64,000 bases of DNA from contig LGRX02034661.1 in the NCBI GenBank assembly GCA_001247695.2, forward strand, positions 1 through 64,000, written 5' to 3'. This document shows positions 37,887-50,543 of this stretch, piece after piece; positions within the stretch are counted from its first letter, which is position 1, and each line of letters opens with the position of its first letter. The notes under the pieces were generated by a model. That model made no database searches. It saw only the letters and a program-made list of their open reading frames with translations, and was not told where the DNA came from. This DNA comes from Cymbomonas tetramitiformis. Its lineage: Eukaryota; Chlorophyta; Pyramimonadophyceae; Pyramimonadales; Pyramimonadaceae. The position numbers and the translations under genes were made by a program.

Positions 37887-40600
37887 ATGTGCCCTGCAGG
37901 CGAGAGTGCTGCTGCTCCTGGATACTCTACGGGTGTTACAACCACTACTGCTGAAGCAGAAGATGATTGTGTTGAAGAAGATGAGAGTGAACATGCCATC
38001 CTTCGCCCTGCCATGCGAGGCCGCCGCATTGCAAAGGTAATTTGTACTCGCCATGTTCTCCTTCGTTCCTTTCGTTGCTTACCCTTACTCGATTCTTTCA
38101 CGAACGCTGTCTTAGTCGTAACTGTATGACCGACAGCCGACCGGCCATCATGTTATTGTTTTTATTGCGTTCGACTCCCGCCGATCATGCAACGAACAAG
38201 GCTCTGACGTTCTGACATGACCGCAGGTGTGGTCGTACTTCAACGAGATCATCTGCCCGACCACCGACAAGCCGATGGGTCTCCAGTGTGCCATCGCGGG
38301 ATGCGCCGCCCGTCTTGCCTGCACCACCAGCACCACCAACGCCCGACAGCATTTATCCCACGTGCACAAGGACCACCTCGCTGAGCTTGAGGCCGAGGAG
38401 TTCGAGAACGCTGCAGTCGCTGAAGCATCGGCTACCCCCAGAGTCCAGTCTGTGATCAACTCTGGGGGAAGTTCATGGCCCCCTGGAAAACGAGATCAAC
38501 TGACTTCGAAGGTGGTCAGCTGGCTCTGCAAACGTGCCCGGCCGCTCAGCCTTCCCGAGCGGGACACCGAGTTGAAGGACGTGTTGCTGTTCGCATCTGG
38601 AGGCGGCTACACCATGCCGTCTGCTCACAACGTTGTTCGCCAACTGTGCGTGTTGTCTGGCAAAGCCCTCGCCAGCGATCGCGCCAAGATCTTCAAGCTG
38701 ATTGCAGCTGGTGTCAGCCCTTCCACCGGTGCGTTTCCCGCCACTCCCGGGACTTTTATTGCCTACAATTTATCCTGAGAAAGGCAGTATCAGTGTTACA
38801 CGCATGCTCTCGAGTGTTTGGCGATACGTGTTTGCTACTATTTTAACCGTTTTTATATTACTGACTGGCTGTTTCGGTGTATTATTGCAGCCATTGACAT
38901 CTGGTCCGAAAACGGCATCGCGCTGTTGGGCATCCTCCTCTACTTTTGGTCTGCGGGTGCCAACACAATCGAGGAGCTTTTGGTGAGGGCTGTCCCTTTC
39001 GGGGAGATCGCTCACACCGGCGAAGAGATTGACCACGCCACGAAGGATGCCTTGGCTCTTGTCGGTGTGGGGAAGTACGAGTTTCAATCGGCCGCGGAGT
39101 CCCCAAATAACTCCATGACGGTACTTACAGACAACGTTCGTGACTGCCTGCATAAGGCGGTGGCCGACGGAGCCAGCAATGTTCAGAAGGGTTTGGCAGA
39201 CTTCGAGACCCACCCTTGCCCAGTTCATGTGGGTCAGAGATGCGTTCTGCAGTTTTTGAGCGTGAGCTGCATCGCAGCAGTTCACACGAAGACTAAGGGC
39301 ATCGCAGCCCGTCGCTCACCGCTCGGACTCTCCTGCCTGCATAAGTGCCAGGCAAAGTACCAGCTGCCGAGCACACAGCCTCCGCGTTCGGTAGCTGTTC
39401 GGTGGAATAGCATGTTTCTGCAATGGGAATGGTTCCCCCCCCAGCAAAAGGCCCTCCAGATGTTCGATGTCGAGAGCTTGCAACTGAACTTGAGTACCGA
39501 CGAGGCGGGCTCCACTTACCGAGATTTTCAAATGGATCTCAGTGACTGGGAGGTCGTTGAGCAATCGGTGAGTCGATACTTGCCACTTTCTGTGTACACA
39601 CGGATTAAAAAGTAAGGATCAGTCTATCAACCTTCGTTGAGTTCCGTTGATCGGTTCGAAGGCGACTTTTCCGCGCCTTGCGACCATGGGCTTGTACCCC
39701 ATGGCTCCGGAGGTTTATCCGCTGTATACATTTTAGTGAATGCCCTGCCTACTTGTACCGTATTTTCATATTGATATGCCTTGACTGCTTAACTGACTGC
39801 TTAACTGACTGCTTATTTTTTGTATGCTGCAGATACCTGTGCTGCGGCCGGTCTTCAACTACACGAGGATCATCCAAGGCACGAAGTATGTCACCATGTC
39901 GTTGGTCTTGCCTATGACTGCCTGGTTGATCGAGTTTGAGTTGAGCCCGACCGTCGACATCACCCTCGCCAACAACTCCGTCCTCAAGCACAAGGAGCTC
40001 TTGCACGGTGTGCAAACTGCTCGCGAGGCCATGCACCGTGACTTCGTGAGGCGATGGGTGTATGAGTTGGACGAGAGCATCCTTGAGGACTACGTGGTGG
40101 CAACTTTGCTGGATCCTCGGTGGAAGAACTGGCAGTTTGAAGGCTGCAACATCTTTGACAACGGTGATATGAACTCCCTTCGCGCTTTCGGGTATTTGCG
40201 CACCGCGTGGACTAACTTCAAACCCAGCAATGTAGAGCCCATTGCCCCTGTTTCCAAACCTGCCAGTGGGAACTTTGGCGAGTCATCCTTCATGCGCAAG
40301 AAGACCGATCCTAGAGTTACTCAGCCTGAAAGAGTAGTTAGAGATCAGCTTGATTCATACTTAGCTTTGCCCCAAGAGCCAAATGAGGATGGCTTTGACG
40401 TGATGCTTTGGCGGAACCGCAATGCTGCAACTTTACCCGATGTCTACCGTATGGCCCGCCAGTTCCTAGGATGTCCTGCCACCACTGCGGGTGTAGAGCG
40501 TGCTTTTAGTGCGGCTGGCAAGATGCATGATGACCTGCGCAAAAACACTTCGGAGGGCACACTTGAGCATATGCTTAGAGTCAGAATGAGTACTGACTAG
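37887..40600 (+). CDS. hAT transposase with BED zinc finger, four exons
   Basis: Exons 37887-38036, 38227-38728, 38891-39567 and 39833-40600. All introns are GT-AG and all junctions keep phase, giving 698 aa with no internal stop. Exon 2 opens with a BED-type finger (CAIAGC...HLSHVH). Exon 3 carries the RNase-H-like catalytic start (AIDIWSENG), the TDNVRD region and VRWNSMFL. Exon 4 ends with the hAT C-terminal dimerisation motif (FLGCPATTAGVERAFSAAGKM). The length matches autonomous hAT transposases. It cuts and pastes the element at its TIRs. The adjacent chromodomain gene is the odd feature. Confidence 0.92.
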
Positions 40601-41298
40601 ACCGGTTGCAAAAGTGTGTACACAGTAATATTTTGATAGCAGCTTGCTGTAATATTTTGATATCAGCCTGCTGTAATATTTTGTTAATCTGCCTGTTGTC
40701 ATACCTTCTTAGCTTGCTGTGAAAATATGCTAGTGAGCCTGCAGTTTTTGATATCACCTTTACCTTGTTCTGCACTTTTGGTTTACCCCTGCATATCTGC
40801 TTACAACCTGATAACTGTTTACACCCTGATGCTGTATCTGTTTACACCCTGATAACCGTCTACACCCTGATAATCGGTTTGATAACCTGTTATCAAATAG
40901 GTTAGGTTGCCTGAAAATTAGGTACACAATAGGTTTGCAAAACACAATAACACTAATCGAATCGATTTGAACTTTTAATAATCGGGTAGATAATAGGTTT
41001 GCTTTTCAGATACAATCACAATCGAATGGGTTTAGCACGTCAATAATCAGGTACACAATCAGTTGTGGAAATTTTTAAAACACTAATCGAATCGGTTACA
41101 ACTGTCAACAATTAAATAGAAACCTATTATGAAAATCAGACAATCGGTTTGAAAGAGGTTTGAAATTTCAAACCGATTCCGACCCTTGGCACCGACCCAA
41201 AAAACAATTTTGGTGAAATTTACAATCAAAATTGTGTGTATACATAGAACCTCACCGCCGCGCACAAGACAAAGACTAGTATGTATCGACTATGTTAA

Positions 41299-42126
41299 CC
41301 CCTATGGAGCGGATGGAATTTTTTGCCAAAAGCACCAGTTTCACAAATGTGTCGTTTTCACGGTATATGGTGCCTCGGTAAGTGTGGGTGATTCGTTACA
41401 TGTTTCATAACTCCTATAAAGTGATTTTGGTCCATAAAATACATGATCGCATGATATATACAACGATATATCGGTGATATACAAGCCAAAAAACACGTTT
41501 TCCAGGAATCAAAAGTGTCAAAAATCAGTTCTCACATCCGCTTATTCGAGTATTAGGTCGCCCCTCGACCATAAAACAATCGCCTTTACTAATGCCTTGA
41601 AATCAGTAATGGTGGCTGTAGTTAAACGCACAAATACATCGAAATATTCAAGCAATAAGGTGAAAAAAACACCAAAAAACAACGAAAAAACATCATTTGT
41701 CAAATGTTTTCCATACTTAAGGCCATATTGTGTGTTTTCAGGGGAAATCGACTGTTGGGAAAGTAAGTATTGCCCATATGAGGTGCATGGTCATTTTACA
41801 TGATAGTGGGCACTGAACCAACAAATCCTTGTCGATGAATGGCATCTACACCTCGTTTTTTCACACTTTAAGATACTTTTGACCAAAGTTGCATGCCTAG
41901 AAATAAGCAACTTTGGGGATTTTGCTACAACAAATTTACCCTTGGGTGAGATATATATACTAAGTATATGTGTAGAATAAATTGTTGAGTATTGGATATA
42001 CCTATTGCAACGGGTGTGCGAAGCTTGTATGGCCGATTCCGACAAGTGCTATCGGGCTGAGAAATGAATACAAGCTTAGAGTTTGAAGTGGTTGTACCGT
42101 ATACGGTACAAACCGCTCCATAGGGG
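41299..42126. mobile_element. piggyBac-like MITE
   Basis: 828 bp with perfect 14-bp inverted ends CCCCTATGGAGCGG and flanking TTAA on both sides (41295-41298, 42127-42130). TTAA duplication and CCC-starting ends fit the piggyBac superfamily. It has no transposase. Confidence 0.8.
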
Positions 42127-42706
42127 TTAAGCATTCTAAAAATCAGTTTATAGGCATATATGATGACTGCAATGTCCCGGAGTGTAAAACGGTCACATGC
42201 ACATGCTACATGGCATCTAGAACTTCATTTTGTTATTAAAAAAAACACTAAAACCCTTGGATCACAAATACTTTTTACAGGTGCAAGGGTCGATTTGAAT
42301 GTGTATATTACCCAATACGAAGTTGCCAACATGCAAAATGTGGTAAGCATGATTGGGTATGATGTTTGGATAAAACTTTGAGGCTTGGTGGGACAATTCA
42401 GCTCGAAATTCAATTGGATAAAAATATTTGAGTGGCATGCTATGTTTTTAATACCCTCCAAAGGTTGAAACTAAAAAATGATAGGGTGCATGATACAAAT
42501 GCATTGGATATATCGAGTATATGAATATATGCTGCATGTGACATACGTTCCCACTCAGTTAAGGTCCTTTAGATGCTAAAACTCGGAGGGTACTCAATAG
42601 GGACCACAAGAGGGTGGTTTTAAAAATCCCCGCAAAACCGGTCCTTGTGGGAGGACCGAACGCGATTTGGGTCCTCCCACAAGGACTGTCGGGCAGTAGC
42701 CAATTA

Positions 42707-45119
42707 GATGTGCATTTCACCACCTGTACGCTATTATACTGAGCATCACTGTGATTGTGCATGTATCACCCACCCAGTTTGATCACGTTAACAACTGGAT
42801 ATATTAATACATGTACATTGCACAAGCATTCTGCAGTGAATGTTATATTTGGAATCCATGTCAGCAAAAGGTGCCTGAAGGTGATTGTTAACATCATAAT
42901 TAGCTCGACAAAGTCCTGACATGCATGTCGAGATACATGGGATGAACTTGTCGTTCTATGGTGGATCACTGGAAGGAATGCTCACCTGAGCTGCATGTGA
43001 AATAAGCCTATCAACTCATTATTGTGAATGAGAAATATTCAAGATTACAATATCTACTAAGTTGAAATCTATCATGCTAGACTTATTCAGCACGTGGTAT
43101 GCAGAGCATCTTGCATGATATCATCTTGGTATACTATATATATTGTAATACCATTAATCATCTGTATATAAGTGATGTATATATCAAAGAAATTGCTTAA
43201 TCTTGGTATCTAAAGTGCTGAAGTGCCCACTCCAATGCTGCACGACTTCCGCCGGTTCGGCCGTGGAAACTGTCAGCTGGGCAACTCTCCGCTCTGGTCG
43301 GGGGTGGTTAGCTCGTGAGGGCGCCGTCCATCCGGGAGTAAGTACCATATATGTTGCAAATAACTTTGACACACATACTCACTTGTAAATAAGTCACTGC
43401 CTAAATAAGTCACCATGCCTATGCATTACTTATATAACAAGTGTAAATCACTGACACTACTATTAACATTCACTAATTCAGAAGTGAAATGTTCAACTAT
43501 ATATCAACCATGTGTATGATAACATAGATACCATCCAGCTTGATCACGATAACAGCTGGATGTCAAGTGATGGCGATAGATGGGGACAGAATCAACCAAC
43601 ATGCTGTAGGGCTGGATAGAGAAATCTCCAGACCCGAAGGCATCATACAATGCTCAGATAGCAGCTGGTCACTGCTGAGCATTGTCCACACGTCTCACAT
43701 ATTATCGCTGGAGCAAGAACAACAACCTCAATGCATTTGTGACAACTGATTCAGTAATGATCTGCACAAAAAGCATGTACCTACTCAGATCAGATATATA
43801 TTGAACTGACTGACATAGGTTGTTGTGGACACACACACACATACATTGTGTTGTATTAAACTGCTTAGATTGTATCAAGCAGCGTCCAGATATATTTGAA
43901 TCTAGAGATATCACTTTGATATACTCTTGGTGCACAGCCATATGCACAGCCAAATATATCTTAGGTTCTGACAAGTTATCACTTAAGTGGTAAATCCACT
44001 TACAGTTGATATACCTAATAAGTCATTGGGAAGTAAGCTAACTTCCATGGGTTTCAAATCAGTAAAACCCATTTTTTGGCTCAACCATAGATGTTGACCA
44101 TCAGAGATGTTCACAATATTGCCATGAAATATATCATGTGCAAAAGTGACATAAGTTGCAATAGTTCTGTAGCTTGCAACTTCCACACACACTGAGATAT
44201 GTTACTGAGGTAATAAATCATATGACCAAAAAGCTGTAAAATGGGTGAAAATCGTTGGCGATAAATTTCAAAACTGAAATTTCGACCCCATTTTATTTTA
44301 GATTGTGATTTTATACCTATTGGGGTATTGGAAAAACACGATGACCATGGTCATATCTCGTGTAACACCCTAGATATTAGGTGTGTAATATATAGGGGTG
44401 TACATATTAGCTGTAACGAAATGCGTGAAAAGTTCACACGTACAATTTCAAAATGAAAAATTCGGGTTAATTTTCTTTTTGCTGATCTGATTATTCAGCT
44501 ATCAATAAATAATCCCTGATTTATGCAGCACTTATAACACCCTGTAACACCCTAAAAATTAAATGTGTGTGTCAGGGGTGTAACATACCTCCTGAAAACC
44601 ACGTAACACACAGTACAAGATTAAATACAGTTTTGCTAAAATATCTTTGCAAAAAATATATACTGCTTTAATTTAGCATATATTAGGGTTACTGATCACA
44701 GGTAACACCCTAAAACCACTGTGTGCGATACGGGTCACTGTAACGTAACATACCCTAAATGCCACCTATATGATAGGTAAAACTTCGTGTTTTGGCATAC
44801 AGGTCATGCTGCAATCAGCACAGACATGACAAATTTCGGGCAACAACCCAAAGACTGTAGGGCTGCAACCCTAAAACTGTAACAGCTGCTTCCTATAAGG
44901 ATTGCATGCTATATCATGAGGTAAAAGGCAACTGACAACTGCCTATATATTTCACACTTCCTTGAGGGGGGAAGAAGGTGGATATATGTACATGCATCAC
45001 CTCATTATAACATACAGATATACTATATGTATATAACATAGATATATATACTATATATACACCAACACACACACTCAGTTAGCTGAAGGCATTTTTTGTG
45101 TTGTGTTTTGTTCTTTTAG
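42707..45119 (+). other. Element C leader, second part
   Basis: Mostly AT-rich and non-coding. There are two similar palindromic blocks (42,772 and 43,535, 'gatcacg(t/a)taacarctgg'), a GC-rich island at 43,226-43,330 ending in a splice-donor-like GTAAGTAC, and four GTAACACCCTA motifs at 44,361-44,713. TATA repeats precede the Gag ATG at 45120. Confidence 0.55.
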
Positions 45120-46517
45120 ATGGCAGAAGCAGAAGATACAGATATTCCAGCCATCAATGCAGACCCATCAACATGGTTCTTTGACATATTAGGTTCCTAC
45201 GATACATTCAGTCGATTCAAGATCCCAAAATGGCTCGCTGGTTACGACAACACCCAGACCAGATTCGACCAGATAGGATACTTCGACAACATCAGTCGAA
45301 TGAAGCCCGATATGAGCAGATATAGGGATCCTGAAAACGAACTTCAGGAACCAGATGAGGAATATTCCACAGACATTCCTCCATTAGTCTTTACAGACCC
45401 TGATGACGACCCAATGTCAGCTCCAGCACCAGATCCACCCAGTTTGGTTCCAAAGGTGAAGATGACACCACCTAGGGAATTCAAATCTGGACAGGACGCA
45501 GAAGTTTGGTTGGACACGGTGGACCGGTATTTTCAGTTTACGTATCCAGGAGTGCCAGATAAGGATTTGATCACAGTCTTTCTAACCCTCATCCAGACCA
45601 ATGATCGACACTATTTCCAGGTTGTGGCTATGTAATCAGCCAGATGCCACATATGCAGGAATCAGAGGGATATTCCTCAGCCAATTTGGCAACCCTCACA
45701 AGAGATCAGTGGCCAAGAAACACCTGATGGCACTGACTCAAGGGAGCCAAAGCTTCTCAGACTATTTGCGCACGTTTACGTCACTCGCTGCTTTAGCAGC
45801 AGTTGATCTGAACGATGTGTTAATAAAGGACAGATTTGTCAGCAGTATGGACCCAGATCTCCGCAGACAGTTCCAGTTAAGATACCTGACAGAGCAAGAA
45901 AGGAATAATCTGTCGTGGCAAAAAACACACAGATACTGCTAGATTTGAATTATGTCGTTCATTCAAAGCAGTCAGAAACCCTTCATTATCGGGGTCAGAA
46001 GGAGCAGTCTCAGTCAGGAGGTCCAGTCAAAAAGGACAAGGACAAAGGACGAGGCAGGAAGCCTTATGACAAATATAGGAACTGGAATCAGAACCAGGGT
46101 GGCAGTCAGAACTCAAATGCCAATCAGGATCGGACCAAGGGAAAAGGTGGAAAAGGCAAGGGAAAAGGAAAAGGAAAAGGAGCAGCACCAAATTCTCCTC
46201 AGTCTTGCCAGCGTTGTGGTCGTGTTGGTCACATCGCAAAGGATTGTTATTCCACCAAAACCCCAGATGGAAAAGATATCAAGGGCAAGCCACCAGCTCA
46301 GAATCCTTTCCAGATCCGGAGACAGCAGCAACAGAATCAGGGTGCTAAGGATGGGTCTGGCAAACTCATCAATACGATCAACACCCTGGTTAAGGAACTG
46401 AAGAGTCAGCACAGCATCAATGCAGCAGTTGCAACTCCAGCTTCAGCTCCAGCTCCTCTCCAGGGAAACTCTCAGGGTACTGCACAGGTACCGGTGTTGA
46501 GAGCACCCCGAGGGTAG
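45120..46517 (+). pseudogene. Element C Gag, broken by frameshifts
   Basis: Three consecutive frames make up one Gag: 45120-45635, 45601-45942 and 45915-46517. The middle part is a capsid-like helical region (FSDYLRTFTSLA, DPDLRRQFQLRYLTEQ). The last part is Gly/Lys-rich with a CCHC knuckle CQRCGRVGHIAKDC. Frameshifts fall near 45,620 and 45,925. The intact protein would package element RNA; this copy cannot make it unless the breaks are sequence errors. Confidence 0.85.
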
Positions 46518-46606
46518 ATCAGCCTGAAGATGCCACTGAAGCAAGTGGCCGGGTTGAGAGTATCTCAGAAGAAGTCCTTTCCAGTCTGACATTACAGTTT
46601 CAGCAG

Positions 46607-47460
46607 ATGGACACTCCCTCAGAGCACATCGCACAGATGCAGTCTCAAACAGCACAGCTGAAATCACAGAAGAAGCTGTTGTTGTACAAAGGGAAAGTAT
46701 ATGGACAGAGTACTCACATTTTGGTAGATCCAGGAGCTACATCGTCTTTCATTGACAGACAGTTCGCTGCTCAGCTTGGTATAGCACCCACAGATTCTTC
46801 ATCATTTTCAGTGGGATTGGCTGGAGGAAGCCAACTACCATGCACATCCTATCTTCCCAAGGCTACATTTACGCTGGGTAAGTATAAGGACACAGAGGAT
46901 TTCTACATCATTGACATGAAACCATTCACTGTCATTCTGGGTCAAGATTGGTTGGAGAGGAGAAATCCACACATTGACTTCCAGACCAAAAATCTGACGA
47001 TCACTAGGAAGCACTCATCAGGCTCCAGTATTCGCACAGTATTATCCAGAGTTGAACAGACTCCAGGCTCAGATGACCTTCCTGAAATGGAAATGGTCAG
47101 CGCCACCACCATGAGAAAGCACCTTCGTCGTATTCGATCCAGTGGTTCGGCTGAAGAAGCCGTAGCTTATCTCTTCTTTCTCTCAGAGGTCGATGGTGAA
47201 CTGGTCTTCGCAGCAGCAGACTCAGACACCACTATGGAAGACCCAGAGGTCACAGCAGCACGTGATCAAATGAGGGAAGACTTTTCAGACATATTCCAGG
47301 AGGATCTTCCAGCTGGTCATAGGCCAGAACGGTTTGAAGGTGGTTATCATCGAATCAACATTGAACCTGGGCACAAGCCGCCATCGCAGCCAGTACGTAC
47401 CATTCCAGTGCCCATGATGGAAGAGCTCAAACGACAAATCATCAAATATGTCGACTTGGG
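46607..47460 (+). pseudogene. Element C protease and start of RT
   Basis: The frame opens near 46,530. The aspartic protease has ILVDPGATSSFID (DPGA instead of DSGA is normal in many plant and algal elements) and VILGQDWL. RT begins with HRINIEPG and runs to KYVDLG, where a 146-bp insertion at 47463 breaks it. Confidence 0.87.
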
Positions 47461-47462
47461 TA

Positions 47463-47608
47463 CTGTGGTTACACTATTGAACTTAATACCCCGCAACGCC
47501 ATCAATAGTTTAATAAAATCAATAGGGAATTCATGCCTCAAGGACATTAATTATTATTATTATTATTCATTGTTTGTTGACCTTGAAGCTATATATATAT
47601 ATCGACTA
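47463..47608. other. 146-bp insertion in the RT of element C
   Basis: The related pol at 18.6-20.3 kb reads straight through this point. The insert carries a (TTA) run and a TA run and is flanked by TA on both sides. There are no inverted ends and no GT-AG borders, so it is neither a typical MITE nor an intron. Confidence 0.65.
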
Positions 47609-50543
47609 TCCTTCGTCCGTCATCATCTCCATATGGATGTCCTATCATTTTTGCTCCTAAGCCAGGTGGGAAGTGGAGGATGTGCTGTGATTATCGAGCC
47701 CTTAATAACATCACAATTAAGGACACGTATCCATTGCCACCTCACGACACCCTTCTTGAACAGCTAAAAGGTGCACGATGGTTCAGCAGATTTGACTTCA
47801 ATCAGTTTTTCCATCAGATCCCTATACATCCAGATGACATTCACAAAACAGCTATTCGCACCAGATACGGTTCCTATGAGTGGACAGTTATGCCTTTCGG
47901 ATTGACCAATGCTCCTGCAACAGCTCTTCGTGTAGGAAACCGGGCATTCTTCGACTTCATCGACCAGTTTCTTGTCATATTCATGGATGGCACTATTGTG
48001 TACAGTCCGGACTTTGACAGCCACTTGAAGCATGTTCGACAGTTCCTCCAGCGTTGCAGAGATCACCAGTTCTTCATCAGGCCTTCCAAGGTGCCTGGAG
48101 TTGTTCGTCAGATCTATAGACTTCATCGGACATCACATCTCTGAAGCAGGCTTGTCCATCATCGAAGACAGAATCCGAGCAGTCATGGCAATACAGCCTC
48201 CAGTGTCTTATGGTCCTACCGTCGGAAAGCAGCCTCTACGCCGTATGGCTAAAGATGGCAAGTCATCCCTTCGGTCATTCTTGGGCATGGTCGGTCAATT
48301 TAGGAGATTCATACCAAAGTTCTCCAAGATTGCCGAGCCTCTCAATCGTCTCCTTAAAGATAATGCAGAGTTTGTCTGGGAATCTGAGCAGCAGCAGGCA
48401 TTTGACAACCTCAAAAGTGCCATCTGCAATGCTCCAGTACTACAACTTCCAGATCAGAAACTGCCATCTATTATGGAGGTCGATGGATCAGGCACACACG
48501 TTGGTCAAGTGATACTCCAGGATCAAGGAAAAGGTATCAAGCCATGTGGCTATCACAGCGTCACTCTCTCCGATACACAGAGACGTTGGCCTATTCCTGA
48601 GATCGAGCTATTTGCCATCGTAGAGGGCTTCAGGTTCTTTCGCCACATCTTGCTGGGAGCTCCTGAGACTATCGTACGCTCAGATCATCAACCACTGGTT
48701 TATTTCCAGTCGAAATCCACACTGAGCCCCAAACAGGCAAGGTGGTTGGATGAGCTCTCCGAGTACAACTTCCGAATAGAGCACATCGCTGGCGAGAAGA
48801 ACAAGGTTGCAGATGCACTCACTCGTATCTCTGCACTCTTTGAACTCACTGACTGTCTGACACATATAGACGTCACCGAGGTTCCACTCATTGACATACC
48901 ATCTGCAGATTCTACATTCATTGCACTTATATCTTCTTCATCAGCTCATCAGCTACACGACATCATTATATCCGAATATGATCGTGATACATTTGCACAG
49001 ACTATATTGGCTAAGCTGACATCATCGACTTCATCACAGTCAGTCAGCAGCTTCAGCTTCGAGCTCATTCAGGGGTTGATCTACCGCAAGACGATATATG
49101 GCAGACAGCTGTACATTCCACCTACTGCCAAGGTTCCTACAGATGATGGTAAGATCACACAGCTTCGCCACATTCTCCTTCATGAGTGCCACTCAGCCAC
49201 TATTTCTGGTCATGTAGGCAAAAATCGCATGCTCCATCTATTGCGTAGCCGATATTATTGGCCAGGAATGACAACGGCAGCTATCCAGTACATTCGGGAG
49301 TGCCCCGTTTGTCAACGCCAGAAAACGAGACGACACAAGCCTTATGGTCAGGCACATATACGATATTCTGTGCCTAAGACAAAATGGTTAGATGTATCTC
49401 TTGACTGGATTACTGACCTGCCTATCACCACTAATGGGCACGACAGTATATTTGTGGTAATGTGCCAATTCTCTCATCGCTGTCATCTCATTCCCTTCAA
49501 CATGACCTGGACAGCTCAGCATACTGCTTCTATATATATGCAGCATATCTTCAAGCTCCATGGTCTTCCGAGGAACATCATCTCAGATCGAGACCCCAGA
49601 TTCACCTCTACATTCTGGCAGACACTGTGGAAATCTACTGGTACGAGATTGTCTATGACGTCTTCGCATCATCCACAGTCGAATGCAGCCAATGAGAGGA
49701 GCCATGCCTTCATTGAGGATATCCTCAGGTACTTTTCAATTTGTTGATTCATGATTCGATTTCACCATCCTCTGGTTTATAAACTGATTAGATAGTATTT
49801 TTTTCATCCTCAGGTGTTGTTGCAATGATACTTCAGCCAATTCGTGGGAGGACAAGTTGCCTCTGGTGGAGTTTGCAATTAACAACACAGTTTCTGCATC
49901 TACTGGTTATTCACCATTCTATCTCGACTCGACGGCGCAGCCACTTTCGCCTCATGATCTGGTAATCACTATTCCGCCAGAAGCTCCTGTACCAATACAA
50001 AGAGCTATTCGAGATCACTTTGACCAGTACTCGGCTGTGCATGCCAACGCGGTAGACAACATTTCCCGAGCAGCAGAAATTAGCCAAGCCAGATTCAATA
50101 AAACTCACATGCCTCGGCAATACGCAGTTGGGCAAAAAGTTCTTTTACGGACCGAGTATATTCAATGGACTGGTTTGACAGAGGCAGGCAGACACTTCAA
50201 GCAGCCATATATTGGGCCGTTCACTATATCCAAAGTGCTTAGCCATGGGCGTGCATACGAGTTAGATTTCGGAAACCTCGATATCTGTATTCATCCGGTA
50301 CAGCCTGCATCCAGATTAGAGCTGTATAACGACTCGATCCAAGCACCTTTGCCTCTGCCACAGATGATCACCGAAGAAGGGCAACCACTGTTTGAGATAT
50401 CACACATACTCTCAGATAAGATCACTAGAGGTGTCAAGTACTACTTAGTGCGATATGCAGGCTACGGCCCTGAGCATGACACCTGGGTCAAAGCCACAGA
50501 GCTGACCAATGCAGCAGACATGATAGCTGCCTATGAAGGCTAA
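47609..50543 (+). pseudogene. Element C RT, RNase H, integrase and chromodomain
   Basis: RT continues (YRALNNITIKDTYPLPP, IFMDG in place of FMDD) to a frameshift near 48,090. From there the frame is open through RNase H (ITDLP follows later in integrase), the HHCC zinc finger (HECHSA, GHVGKNRM, CPVCQRQ), the integrase core (LDW, SDRDPRF, NER) and, after an 85-bp intron, a C-terminal chromodomain (FEISHILSDK, LVRYAGYGPEHDTW). The Asp-to-Gly change in the YXDD-type box should kill RT activity. The chromodomain lacks the first-Trp cage pattern, as in group II chromodomains. Confidence 0.88.
49729..49813 (+). other. 85-bp GT-AG intron in the integrase gene
   Basis: Removing 49729-49813 restores the integrase frame across an Arg codon (AG|G), joining EDILR to the downstream LPLVEFAINN region. 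The 10-bp sequence ATCCTCAGGT occurs at both splice junctions (49721-49730 and 49806-49815), as expected if an insertion duplicated its target and made the splice sites. Confidence 0.75.

Larger units (their letters stand above)
36807..41188 (+). mobile_element. Autonomous-looking hAT DNA transposon carrying a chromodomain gene
   Basis: 4382 bp. Inverted ends CAAGGGTCGGAATCG are perfect over 15 bp and 18 of 19 overall. Flanking 8-bp duplications GCACCGAC (36799-36806, 41189-41196) are the hAT hallmark. It encodes a chromodomain protein and, in the same orientation, a four-exon BED-finger hAT transposase that is open throughout. Confidence 0.95.
36409..42702. mobile_element. Nested TIR element X (host of the hAT and piggyBac-like insertions)
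   Basis: Ends are perfect 14-bp inverted repeats TGGCTACTGCCCGA (36409-36422 and 42689-42702), flanked by ATTA on both sides (36405-36408, 42703-42706). Subterminal 'cccacaaggac' blocks recur at both ends. Without its two inserts it is about 1.07 kb and non-coding, so it is non-autonomous. The superfamily is unassigned. Confidence 0.65.

Noticed and set aside
43226..43330. Possible tRNA-like gene (box-A-like TTAGCTCGTGAGG)
   Set aside because: No matching box B at the right distance and no cloverleaf could be drawn.
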